DNA from: CAYNRE01 sp964399535
GTDB taxonomy: Bacteria; Planctomycetota; Planctomycetia; Pirellulales; CAYNRE01
DNA length: 64,000 nucleotides
Reading direction: 5' to 3'
Assembly: GCA_964399535.1 (NCBI GenBank)
Contig: CAYNRE010000055.1
Coordinates: 1 to 64,000, forward strand
The first letter of the stretch is position 1; every line of letters starts with the position of its first letter. A model generated the notes under the pieces. It saw only the letters and a program-made list of their open reading frames with translations, was not told the origin of the DNA and did not search any database. Shown piece after piece: positions 15,941 through 24,208 of this stretch. Position numbers and translations under genes: made by a program.

Positions 15941-16470
15941 CCAACAACACGCACGGGGGCGAGGCAACTCGACCTTGCCGGGCGTGTCGGCTGCTCCGGG
16001 GCATCGGGCATCGCGCTCTTCTGGCTTGCCAGGTGCGCGATGCCTGTCGGGCAGCCGGAGCGATCCAAACAGCGAGTTCCACGTGGAGGGCGGCCCCGAG
16101 TCTCGAGCTCGAGGCCGACCCAGCAGTGAACCCCTCGGCACGGACGCCGGCGGGTTCGCTTTTGCAGGCCGGAAAGCGATCGACCGATTGGTTCGGCGTC
16201 GAAACGCATTCAACGGAAGCAAACCAACCCTCACCACACGTCACTTCGCCAACCAAGCCGATTCGGCTCGCGGGCAGGGAGGCCTAGCACCAACTCACAA
16301 CTCAGCGGCCGGTCGACGGCTTTCCCCGGCGCGCTAGCCAGTTGCCAGGGCGACCAGCCCCGCCGGGGGCTACGACCGCCGAATGTGAACTGGATTCGTC
16401 CAATCGCTCCCGGAAAAGAATGGTGTCCTTTGCCCCCCTGGGACCCATTCTTTCCGGGGGCTCTTTTTTT
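15941..16470 (+). ncRNA. candidate structured non-coding RNA (unassigned)
   Basis: Inferred from a promoter match ending at 15934, a terminator ending at 16470 and absence of a convincing protein frame. Internal helices include 15993-15999 with 16055-16061 (GCTCCGG/CCGGAGC) enclosing 16007-16016 with 16035-16044 (GGCATCGCGC/GCGCGATGCC). A CGGCC..CGAG/CTCG..GGCCG hairpin lies near 16090-16120, and CGCTTT/AAAGCG near 16160-16178. It lacks the RNase P RNA, tmRNA and SRP RNA signature sequences. GC-rich DNA folds readily, so structure alone is weak evidence. Confidence 0.35.
16409..16470 (+). terminator. intrinsic terminator on the plus strand
   Basis: CCCGGAAAAGAATGG (16409-16423) pairs with CCATTCTTTCCGGG (about 16445-16458; one A unpaired). 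The stem is followed by GGCTCTTTTTTT. No T-tract lies on the other side, so it acts on plus-strand transcripts, although no plus-strand protein gene lies just upstream. Confidence 0.75.
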
Positions 16471-16529
16471 GCGCCGAGCGGGAATCGCGCCGCGGCCAAT
16501 CAGGCGAGAAACCTTCCCGGTCGCCCGCG

Positions 16530-17294
16530 CTATTCTTGCGCCGGCTTTAGCCATTGACCGCCATCGACCAGCAGGCTCACACCGGTGATGTAATCGGCCT
16601 CGGCCGAGCAAAGAAAAGCGGCCGCCCGGCCAATATCGGCCGGAGTTCCCAGCCGGCCCCAGGGCTGTTGGGGCCCGGCCTGCGCCAGAGCCGCGTCGCC
16701 GAAGGCCTCGTGCTCGCCGGGGGTGTCGATCCAACCAGGTTCAATCACGTTCACATTGATTCGGTACCGAGCCAATTCGTTGGCAATGGTGAAGGCCATG
16801 TTGACCAGGCCGCTCTTACCGGCGTTGTAGGCCACGCTTCGGGAACAGGGGATTCGATTGTGTACGCTGGAGATAAAGACGATCTTGCCGCCCCCTCCGC
16901 GCTCAACCATGTGCCGGGCCACGAGCTGGCTCATGTGAAAGCCCCCCACCAGGGTACCGGCGATCACCTGTTCGAACTTTTCAGGGGGATACTCCAGAAA
17001 CAACTCACGGTGGTTATAGGCCGGGTTCGACACGAACAGGTCGATCCGGCCCCAAGTCGCCACGGCCCGGGCCACCACCGTCTCGCACGAAGCCCGCTGA
17101 AAGACATCGCCGGGTACTTGGGCCACCTGTCGTCCCAGGGCGCGGATCTGGGCACAGGTTTCCTCAAGCGCGGGGCCCGCTGCCCGGTCGTTGACGATCA
17201 CGTCGGCCCCCGCCCGGGCCAGCTCCAAGGCACAGCCGGCACCGATGCCTCGCCCGGCTCCGGTGACGAAGGCAAACTTTCCCGTCAGGTTCAC
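16530..17294 (-). CDS. short-chain dehydrogenase/reductase (SDR)
   Basis: A 254-residue classical SDR. The cofactor motif is TGAGRGIG (residues 11-18), NPAYN occupies the NNAG position, and the catalytic Ser is in FISSVHNR with YNAGK as the Tyr-Lys pair. VNVIEPGWIDTPG and the C-terminal DGGQW are typical. It is probably an NAD(P)-dependent sugar or alcohol oxidoreductase; the substrate is unknown. A GTG at 17294 places the first strand directly before the glycine motif; the in-frame extension to 17645 has no family resemblance. It is divergent from the RND operon with a 507-bp gap. Confidence 0.88.
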   Translation of the reverse strand: MNLTGKFAFVTGAGRGIGAGCALELARAGADVIVNDRAAGPALEETCAQIRALGRQVAQVPGDVFQRASCETVVARAVATWGRIDLFVSNPAYNHRELFLEYPPEKFEQVIAGTLVGGFHMSQLVARHMVERGGGGKIVFISSVHNRIPCSRSVAYNAGKSGLVNMAFTIANELARYRINVNVIEPGWIDTPGEHEAFGDAALAQAGPQQPWGRLGTPADIGRAAAFLCSAEADYITGVSLLVDGGQWLKPAQE

Positions 17295-17801
17295 AGGCTC
17301 ACCCGTAATTCTGGGATTAAGTGGGCCGACGCCAACCCCGTTCGGGGTAGGCCCCGCCTGGGGACTCTGCCCGATGGGGATTTGAATCGGCCCAACCAGG
17401 CCGTGCAACGTTGCGGTCGGAATGATTCTCGGCGGCCGCCGGGCTCCTTCCGGGCTTCTTAACCGCGACCGGCTAGGCGGCACCCCACGCCGGCGACACC
17501 GGTAGGACCGGCCAGCCGAATCGGGCCTGGGGTGATGCAACCCCCGGACCCAGCAGGCCAGCGGTAACCGGCGCCCGGTCGAGCGGCACCCCCAGTTTGC
17601 CGCCAATGCCGGGGCCAATGCGAGCCATGAGACAACATAACCCATTTCATAGTAATAAGTTACAGGCGACGCACCCCGTTTTTTCTCGCGGGCTTGCCGG
17701 GCAGGTTCGGCGCGCCGGCTGGACGAGAGCTAGGTTTGCTTTGCCCGGCGGCATGATTCCAGCCGGCCACGAGCCAGAATCGGGCAATCCGGCCGGCAGA
17801 G
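17295..17801. promoter_or_regulatory. divergent region between SDR gene and RND operon
   Basis: No supported gene. An AT-rich island at about 17625-17665 (with CATAGTAATAAGTTAC) stands out from the GC-rich surroundings and is the likeliest promoter area. No metal-regulator gene (MerR, CusR or ArsR type) is present here. Confidence 0.4.
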
Positions 17802-19208
17802 TTGATTCAGCAGTTTGGAAAATCCGTGCGCTCGATCACTTTGGGCTTTCGCGTTCGGGTTTCCATCGCAATCTCGCTGCTGATGCTCGGCATCGGCAGC
17901 GCGGGGCTGGTTTGGTCCGCCATCCGCGAAATCGAAGCGGGCGATTCGACCGAGCCCACCACCTTAGCCGTAGACGCCGACGCCGAAGGCAATCCGCTGG
18001 CAGGCCATTCCGCCGAGCGGGCGCCATTCGACAGCCGAGCCCGAGCGGCGGACGACCGGTCGACCGAGATGGTCCAGAAACCGGTTTGGGTAACCGCCGA
18101 GCCGGCCGCGGGCTCGCAGTTGCCGATTCTTGCCTACGGGCGAACCGACTACGACCAAACCCGGCTCATCCAACTCTCCAGCCGAGTCGGCGGAGTCGTC
18201 TGGCGTGTTGAACGCCGGCTGGGCGATTTCGTCAGGGCCGGGGAATTGGTGGCCATCGTTGAATCGAGCGAGGTGGGACAGGCCAAGGCGGCCCTGCTCT
18301 CGTCGCTGGCTACCTACCACCTGCAAATGGATTTGCTTGAGCGCCTTCGCACGCTCGACCCCAACGTGGTTTCGGTCAAACAGGTTGATCTGGCCGAGGC
18401 CAGGGTCCGGAGCGTGCAAATCGAGCTGTTCAATGCCCAGCAAACGCTGCTCAATCTGGGGCTGCTGGTAAAGCTGGAAGAACTGTTGCCTCTTTCGGAA
18501 GAAGAGGCACTGGCCAAGTTGCGTTTGATCGGTCTGCCCGACAACCTCGCCGCCCAGCTCGACCCAACCCAAACGACCGCCAACCTGCTACCTCTGTTGG
18601 CCCCCGGCGACGGGGTGATCATTGGCGCCGAGATGGTCCGCGGCGAGGTACTAACGCCCGGTGTTCCGTTGGCGACCCTGGCCGACGTGCGACACATGTG
18701 GCTGCGGCTCGACGTTCCTGCGTCGGAAGCCAGCCGCCTACGGATGGGCCAGCCGGTGCGATTCGTGCCCGACGACGGCAGCCGGGTGATCGAAAGCCAG
18801 ATTTGCTGGATCAGCACCGAAGTCGATCCCCGGACCCGGACGGTCGAAGTGCGTGCCAACTTCCTTCGCCCCGCCCCCAATCAAGGCCCGCTGGCGTCGC
18901 AGGCTCCCTTGCGGGCCTATACCTACGGGCAAGGCTCGATCTCTCCGCGCCAGCACCACACGTCTGTGGTAGTGCCAACCGACGCGGTGTTCTTAGACGG
19001 CGCGAGCTACTGGGTACTAGTGGCCAAGGCCGACCAGCAGACCGAGCAACGGGGCGTGGTTCTCGGCCGAGTCGAGGGTGAGACCACGGAAATCCAGGCG
19101 GGACTGGAACCGGGCGAGCGAGTTCTGGTAGCGGGAGGTGCCACGGACAGCGACCGATTTCGCCTGGCTGAGAATTTGTCGGCCCCTTTGCAGTCCGCGC
19201 CCCAGTAA
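17802..19208 (+). CDS. RND efflux periplasmic adaptor (HlyD/CzcB-like), first copy
   Basis: A 468-residue membrane-fusion protein. It has an N-terminal membrane anchor (about residues 14-35), a barrel-sandwich half starting DYDQTRLIQLSSRVGG, a lipoyl-like loop GDFVRAGELVAIVES, a short alpha-helical hairpin, then GDGVIIGAE and beta-barrel strands. It would bridge an inner-membrane RND pump and an outer-membrane channel. The first in-frame start is TTG at 17802; GTG at 17826 is an alternative. The stop (19206-19208) abuts the ATG of a second, related adaptor, so the genes are almost certainly co-translated. No Met/His-rich metal-binding tail is seen. Confidence 0.88.
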   Translation: MIQQFGKSVRSITLGFRVRVSIAISLLMLGIGSAGLVWSAIREIEAGDSTEPTTLAVDADAEGNPLAGHSAERAPFDSRARAADDRSTEMVQKPVWVTAEPAAGSQLPILAYGRTDYDQTRLIQLSSRVGGVVWRVERRLGDFVRAGELVAIVESSEVGQAKAALLSSLATYHLQMDLLERLRTLDPNVVSVKQVDLAEARVRSVQIELFNAQQTLLNLGLLVKLEELLPLSEEEALAKLRLIGLPDNLAAQLDPTQTTANLLPLLAPGDGVIIGAEMVRGEVLTPGVPLATLADVRHMWLRLDVPASEASRLRMGQPVRFVPDDGSRVIESQICWISTEVDPRTRTVEVRANFLRPAPNQGPLASQAPLRAYTYGQGSISPRQHHTSVVVPTDAVFLDGASYWVLVAKADQQTEQRGVVLGRVEGETTEIQAGLEPGERVLVAGGATDSDRFRLAENLSAPLQSAPQ

Positions 19209-20804
19209 ATGACCACTTTCCTCCAGACGACCGCTACGGTTGGCCAGCTCGGCGCGTCGTCCGGCGCCGAAACGCTTGCCCCTGAGCACCTGCCGACGCC
19301 CACCACCGGGGTCGGCCGCCTGCGGAGCTACGTCCCTTCGGTGCTCGTGCTCGGTTCAATTGCCGCGCTAGGCACCTGGGGCCACCTTACTCACTGGAAG
19401 CTCTCGCTCGGTCACGGCGAGCAGCACGCCGCCGAAGAGGCGGCACCTTCCGCCCCGGCGGAAGCAGATTCCACCACGACGGCTCTCCACCAGGCCGGGG
19501 AGTCGTCGGCAGCCGCTTCCGGCGAGTTTGCTGAGGCGGTGTCCGAGCCTAGCACACCTCGAACCGGCACAGCTCAGTCGCCGGCCGCGAGCCAGCCCCA
19601 GCCGTCGACCGAGGCTCCGGCACCGCCGGCCACGGGTTCGCCGGTCACTCGAGTCGAGTTCGACTCGGCCGCCGCCGTGGTGAAATCCGGCATCCAAGTG
19701 GTGACCGTCCGCTCCCTGCCACTGGCTCAAACCGTCTCAGCCAACGGCGTGGTCGACTACGACCAGACGCGCATCGCCCAGTTATCGACCCGGGTCACGG
19801 GCACGGTGTGGAGCGTGGAAAAACGGGTGGGCGATCCGGTGCAACAGGGCGAAGTGTTGGCCGTCATCGAATCGGCCGCCGTGGGCCAGGCGAAAAGCGA
19901 TTTTCTCCAGGCCTTGGCCCAGGTCGAACTGAACGAGCGAATCGTCGACCGCTTGCGGTCGCTGCAATCGAGCGTAGTGGCGGGCAAACAGTATCAACAA
20001 GCCGAGGCCGAATTGCGACGCGCCCGCGTGGCGCTGTTCAACTCGCAACAGGCGCTGGTCAACCTGGGGCTCCCAATCCAACTCGAGGAAGTCGTTGACT
20101 TGAACGAGTCGGAATTGGTTCAGCGGCTGCGGCTGTTGGGGCTTCCTCCCGAATTGGTGAGCCGAGTCGACCCCAGTTCCACCACGGCCAATCTGGTTCC
20201 GCTCTTGTCGCCATTCCAGGGAGTGGTGATTGGCCACGACGTGGTCAAGGGGGAAGTCGTCTCGAGCGACGTACCCCAGTTCGTCGTAGCCGATGTGCGG
20301 CGAATGTGGATCAAGCTCGATGTGCGCCAGGAAGACGCCGTCTGGCTTCGACTGGGCCAAACGGTGCACTTCTCGGCCGACGGTTTGCCGGGCCAGGTCT
20401 CGAGCCAAATCTCCTGGCAGAGCACCGAGGTCGACGAAAAAACCCGCACTGTGCAGGTGCGCTGCGTGGTCGATAACCCGATCCTGCCCGGCGGCGAGGC
20501 CCCGGAATCGGCCAACCGGCTGCTCCGGGCAAACACCTTCGGGCAGGGGCGAATCACGATTCAAGAAAACCCCCAGGCACTGGCCGTGCCCCTGCAGGCC
20601 GTGCAGTGGGTTGACAATGAACCCGCCTTGTTCGTGCAACTGGATGAGCGAACTTTTGAAGGCCGCCCAGTGAAGCTGGGCGTGATGGACGAGACATACG
20701 CCGAAATCCTCTCCGGCGCTCAAGCCGGCGAGCGGATTGCCAGCATCGGAAGTCACGTTTTGAAATCGGAGATCGTCCGGCGCCGCGCCACGCCGGGCGG
20801 CTAG
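19209..20804 (+). CDS. RND efflux periplasmic adaptor (CzcB/CusB-like), second copy with long linker
   Basis: A 531-residue adaptor. An N-terminal transmembrane anchor (about residues 38-58) is followed by a roughly 90-residue Ala/Ser/Pro/Thr-rich low-complexity linker. It contains one GHGEQHAAEE patch that could bind metal. The adaptor core has VDYDQTRIAQLSTRVTG, GDPVQQGEVLAVIES, a helical hairpin, FQGVVIGHDVVKGE and a C-terminal membrane-proximal domain. It is clearly homologous to the preceding adaptor, sharing the DYDQTR..QLS motif and the VESxxVGQAK helix entry, so this is a tandem duplication that has diverged. The ATG directly follows the first adaptor's stop. The RND pump gene begins about 100 bases downstream. 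Confidence 0.9.
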   Translation: MTTFLQTTATVGQLGASSGAETLAPEHLPTPTTGVGRLRSYVPSVLVLGSIAALGTWGHLTHWKLSLGHGEQHAAEEAAPSAPAEADSTTTALHQAGESSAAASGEFAEAVSEPSTPRTGTAQSPAASQPQPSTEAPAPPATGSPVTRVEFDSAAAVVKSGIQVVTVRSLPLAQTVSANGVVDYDQTRIAQLSTRVTGTVWSVEKRVGDPVQQGEVLAVIESAAVGQAKSDFLQALAQVELNERIVDRLRSLQSSVVAGKQYQQAEAELRRARVALFNSQQALVNLGLPIQLEEVVDLNESELVQRLRLLGLPPELVSRVDPSSTTANLVPLLSPFQGVVIGHDVVKGEVVSSDVPQFVVADVRRMWIKLDVRQEDAVWLRLGQTVHFSADGLPGQVSSQISWQSTEVDEKTRTVQVRCVVDNPILPGGEAPESANRLLRANTFGQGRITIQENPQALAVPLQAVQWVDNEPALFVQLDERTFEGRPVKLGVMDETYAEILSGAQAGERIASIGSHVLKSEIVRRRATPGG

Positions 20805-20911
20805 TGGTTCGGCCCGTGAAAGCGCAACCCGACGGGCTGGTCGATCGCCCGCCCCCCTTGGCAAACCTTTGCGTTCCCCGTTCGAACCCCTCCCCCTGCG
20901 ACTCGAGCATC

Positions 20912-23900
20912 ATGGCAACCTGGCTGATCAATTGGTCGCTGCGCAACCGCTACCTGGTGCTGGCTCTTTCGCTAGCCCTGGGGTTGGCAGGCGTTGTTTC
21001 GCTACGTCGACTGAACTTCGACGCCTTTCCCGACACCACGCCGGTGCAGGTTCAGATCAACACCACGGCCACGGCCCTGGTGCCCGAGGAGGTGGAGCGG
21101 CAGATTACCTTCCCGATCGAAATGGCCATCAGCGGCCTTCCCGGACTGCAACAGGTGCGATCGGTTTCGCAGTTCGGCTTGTCGCAGGTGGTGGTCACGT
21201 TTGCCGACGGCACCGACATTTATTTCGCCCGCCAGCTCATCAACGAGCGGCTCACCACGGTACCCATTCCCGAGGGCATCGAGCGGCCGCAGATGGGGCC
21301 CGTTTCCACCGGCCTGGGCGAAGTGTTTCACTATGTGCTCCTCGGCCGGGACGCGGACCTGACGGATGTGCGGATCGCCCACGACTGGCTCGTCAAGCCT
21401 GCCATGCGCCCCACACCTGGCACGGCCGAGATCAATTCCTGGGGCGGCCTGGAAAAACAGTACCAGGTGCGCATCGATCCCAACCGCCTGATCCGCCACG
21501 GCCTTTCGTTCGACGAGGTGGTCTCGGCCGTTCGGCGCGGCAATTTGAACGTCGGTGGCGGCAACATCCACCGCGACCGGGCGGGAGAAATGCTGCTGGT
21601 CCACGGCATCGGCCGGACTGTCAACGTCGAACAAATCCAGGACATCGTAGTCACGGCCCAAGCAGGCGTGCCGATTCGTGTACGCGACGTGGCCGACGTA
21701 ACCATCGGGCATGAAATTCGCCGCGGAATGGTTACCGCCAATGGCCAGGGCGAGGCCGTGCTGGGCCTGGGCTTCATGCTCATGGGCGAGAACAGCTACG
21801 CCGTCACCAAGCGGCTCAAAGACAAGTTCGAAGAGGTGCGACAGACCCTGCCCGAGGGGATCGAAACCCTGGTCGTATACGACCGCACCCAGTTGGTCGA
21901 TCAGGTAATCGACACGGTTCGCAAGAACCTGTTCGATGGCGCGCTGTTGGTCGTCGCCATCATCTACATTTTCATGGGCAATCTGCGGGCCGGGCTGATC
22001 GTGGCCACCGCGATTCCGCTCTCGATGCTCTTCGCCTTTTCGGGCATGTTGCAAGCGGGCATTGCCGGCACGCTGCTGAGCCTGGGGGCGATCGACTTCG
22101 GCATCGTGGTCGACAGCTCGGTGGTGGTGGTCGAGAACATCGTGCGACGCCTGGCCCACGGCGAGGCCGAGCACCGGCCCCGGCTCGCAGTGATCGGCGA
22201 CGCCGCGGCCGAGGTACGGCAACCGACCATCTTCGGTCAGCTGATCATCATGATCGTCTACCTTCCGATCCTGACCCTGGAAGGGGTCGAGGGGAAGATG
22301 TTTCGCCCGATGGCCCTGACCGTGGTCTTCGTACTGACCGGCTCGCTGATCTTCTCGCTGACCCTGATGCCGGTGCTGGCCAGCTTGTTTCTGCCTAAGA
22401 AAATCGAAGAATCCCAGCCGCTGCTGGTATCGTTGGCCGGCTGGTTTTATCGCCCGCTGTTGAACTGGGCGGTGCGGCTGCGGTGGCCCGTTCTGGGCCT
22501 GGCCGCCGCCGTGCTGATGGGAACCGTAATGCTGGCCCTGCGGTTCGGCTCGGAATTCGTACCCCGGCTTTCCGAAGGGGCGATCGTAATTGGCGTGACC
22601 CGGGTCGCGGGCACCGATCTGGAAGAATCGTATCGGATCAATACCGAGATCGAGCGTTTGTTGCTCGATCAGTTCCCCGCCGAGATCGAGAACATTTGGA
22701 GCCGCACCGGCGCGCCCGAAGTGGCGACCGACCCCGGTGGCGTGGAATCGGTCGACATTTTCATCACGCTGCATCCCCGCCAGCGCTGGAACCGGGCCCA
22801 AACCCAGACCGAACTGGTCGAGTTGATGCAGGACGAAATCGACGATATTCCGGGCCAAACCGTTTGGTTCACGCAGCCTATCGAACAGCGCATCAACGAA
22901 ATGATCTCGGGCGTGCGGTCCGACGTGGCGGTGAAGATCTTCGGGGGCGATTTCGACACGCTGTTGGCGAAAGCGGGCGAGGTGGAAACGATTCTCCGCG
23001 GCGTGGCCGGCTGCGAAGACCTGGCCGTGGAACAGATCGCCGGGCAACCGATCTTGCAGGTGCGGATTAAACAGGACGCCATCGCCCGCTACGGCGTGTC
23101 GGCCTCGAGCGTGCTGGACCTGGTGGAGTCGATCGGCTCCAAGCCGCTGGGCAGCGTGGTCGAGGGGCAATTGAGGTTCCCGCTGGTGGTGCGCCTGCCC
23201 GAGGAGTATCGCACCCGCCCCGAAGCCATCGCTTCGATCCTGGTGGCCACGCCCGCCGGCGAACGAATTCCGCTCTCGCGCCTGGCCGACGTGGAAGTGG
23301 TGCTTGGCCCGCGGATGATCTCCCGGGAGTGGAGTACCCGGCGCATCAGCGTGCAATGCAACGTACGCGGGCGCGACGTGGGAAGTTTTGTCGCCGAGGC
23401 CCAAGAGAAGATCGACCAGCAGGTGCGGCTCCCCTCGAAACAGTATCGCATCGAATGGGGCGGCCAGTTCGAGAACCTGGAGCGCGCTCGAAAGCGGCTT
23501 ACGATCGTCGTGCCACTGGCGCTGGGGCTGATTTTGGGCCTGCTTTACCTGACCTACCGCGACGTGCCCGACACGCTTTGCGTGTTTGCCAGCGTGCCCT
23601 TTGCTTGCGTGGGAGGGATCGTTTCGCTGTACTTCCGCGACATGCCTTTTTCCATTTCGGCGGCGGTCGGGTTCATCACCCTCTCGGGCGTGTCGGTACT
23701 GAACAGCATGGTGTTCGTTTCCGCCACGCGCGATTTCCGGCTGGCAGGCATGCCACTGGGCGACGCGATCTATGAAGCCGCCACCACGCGCCTGCGCACC
23801 TCGATCATGACGGCCCTGGTGGCCAGCGTGGGCTTCTTGCCCATGGCCTTGAGCACGGGCGTGGGGGCCGAGGTTCAGCGACCGCTGGCCACGGTGGTGA

Positions 23901-24055
23901 TCGGCGGCGTGATCACCAGCACCTTGATGACCCTCTTTATTTTGCCGGCGCTCTATCGCGTTGCGGCCCGGCGAACGCTCCTCGAGCGATCGGCGAAATC
24001 AAGCACCCCCGCCGCGAGCGATGCCCCTGGAGAAGGGATCGCGACTGGTTCCTAA
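20912..24055 (+). CDS. heavy-metal-efflux RND transporter, CusA/CzcA family
   Basis: A 1047-residue inner-membrane RND pump with the usual two halves of one helix, a large periplasmic loop and five helices. The N-terminus is MATWLINWSLRNRYLVL. The first loop contains DAFPDTTPVQVQI and the helix-4 proton-relay motif is AIDFGIVVDSSVVVVEN, in the HME-RND position where Asp is essential. The C-half ends in VTLSGVSVLNSMVF and TALVASVGFLPMALSTG. It exports metal ions or related cations by proton exchange. ATG 20912 gives family length; an upstream GTG overlapping the adaptor stop is less likely. No outer-membrane TolC-like gene follows. Confidence 0.93.
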   Translation: MATWLINWSLRNRYLVLALSLALGLAGVVSLRRLNFDAFPDTTPVQVQINTTATALVPEEVERQITFPIEMAISGLPGLQQVRSVSQFGLSQVVVTFADGTDIYFARQLINERLTTVPIPEGIERPQMGPVSTGLGEVFHYVLLGRDADLTDVRIAHDWLVKPAMRPTPGTAEINSWGGLEKQYQVRIDPNRLIRHGLSFDEVVSAVRRGNLNVGGGNIHRDRAGEMLLVHGIGRTVNVEQIQDIVVTAQAGVPIRVRDVADVTIGHEIRRGMVTANGQGEAVLGLGFMLMGENSYAVTKRLKDKFEEVRQTLPEGIETLVVYDRTQLVDQVIDTVRKNLFDGALLVVAIIYIFMGNLRAGLIVATAIPLSMLFAFSGMLQAGIAGTLLSLGAIDFGIVVDSSVVVVENIVRRLAHGEAEHRPRLAVIGDAAAEVRQPTIFGQLIIMIVYLPILTLEGVEGKMFRPMALTVVFVLTGSLIFSLTLMPVLASLFLPKKIEESQPLLVSLAGWFYRPLLNWAVRLRWPVLGLAAAVLMGTVMLALRFGSEFVPRLSEGAIVIGVTRVAGTDLEESYRINTEIERLLLDQFPAEIENIWSRTGAPEVATDPGGVESVDIFITLHPRQRWNRAQTQTELVELMQDEIDDIPGQTVWFTQPIEQRINEMISGVRSDVAVKIFGGDFDTLLAKAGEVETILRGVAGCEDLAVEQIAGQPILQVRIKQDAIARYGVSASSVLDLVESIGSKPLGSVVEGQLRFPLVVRLPEEYRTRPEAIASILVATPAGERIPLSRLADVEVVLGPRMISREWSTRRISVQCNVRGRDVGSFVAEAQEKIDQQVRLPSKQYRIEWGGQFENLERARKRLTIVVPLALGLILGLLYLTYRDVPDTLCVFASVPFACVGGIVSLYFRDMPFSISAAVGFITLSGVSVLNSMVFVSATRDFRLAGMPLGDAIYEAATTRLRTSIMTALVASVGFLPMALSTGVGAEVQRPLATVVIGGVITSTLMTLFILPALYRVAARRTLLERSAKSSTPAASDAPGEGIATGS

Positions 24056-24208
24056 CGTGGCGTTCGCGCCCGAGATTCAGGGAAAAACCAAACGATCGGG
24101 CCGGGCCCTCGGGTACCGCTCGCGCTCAAGAAAACGACCACGATGTATGCCGATGCCCCCGCGCGCGTCCCGGCGATGGCGCGGACCGCCGAACGTTTCC
24201 CAAGGCGG

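Larger units (their letters stand above)
15637..16529. other. 893-bp gene-free region with promoter, structured segment and terminator
   Basis: None of the short frames here shows a family signature or a good ribosome-binding site. It lies upstream of the RmlC-like gene (minus) and downstream of the SDR gene (minus), so nothing annotated runs on the plus strand. Yet the plus strand has a promoter-like sequence at 15906-15934 and a strong terminator at 16409-16470, with several GC-rich hairpins between. Confidence 0.6.

Noticed and set aside
15618..16256. Two overlapping minus-strand frames (212 and 226 codons) in the 15.6-16.5 kb gap
   Set aside because: Arg/Ser/Pro/Ala-rich sequences, no good ribosome-binding site, no recognised family, and each overlaps the other out of frame. 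The plus-strand RNA interpretation fits better.
15941..16470. Assigning the RNA candidate to RNase P RNA, tmRNA, SRP RNA or 6S RNA
   Set aside because: The signature sequences (GAGGAAAGTCC, tRNA-like TpsiC/CCA end, GGTCAGG/GGAAGCAGCC) were not found, and the size and order of helices do not fit 6S.
20804..20911. Start of the RND pump at GTG 20804
   Set aside because: The extra 36 residues are Pro-rich and unlike the family. ATG 20912 starts with the typical first transmembrane helix.
21002..23404. 800-codon antisense frame opposite the RND pump
   Set aside because: Shadow of the RND gene; no family signature and highly biased composition.
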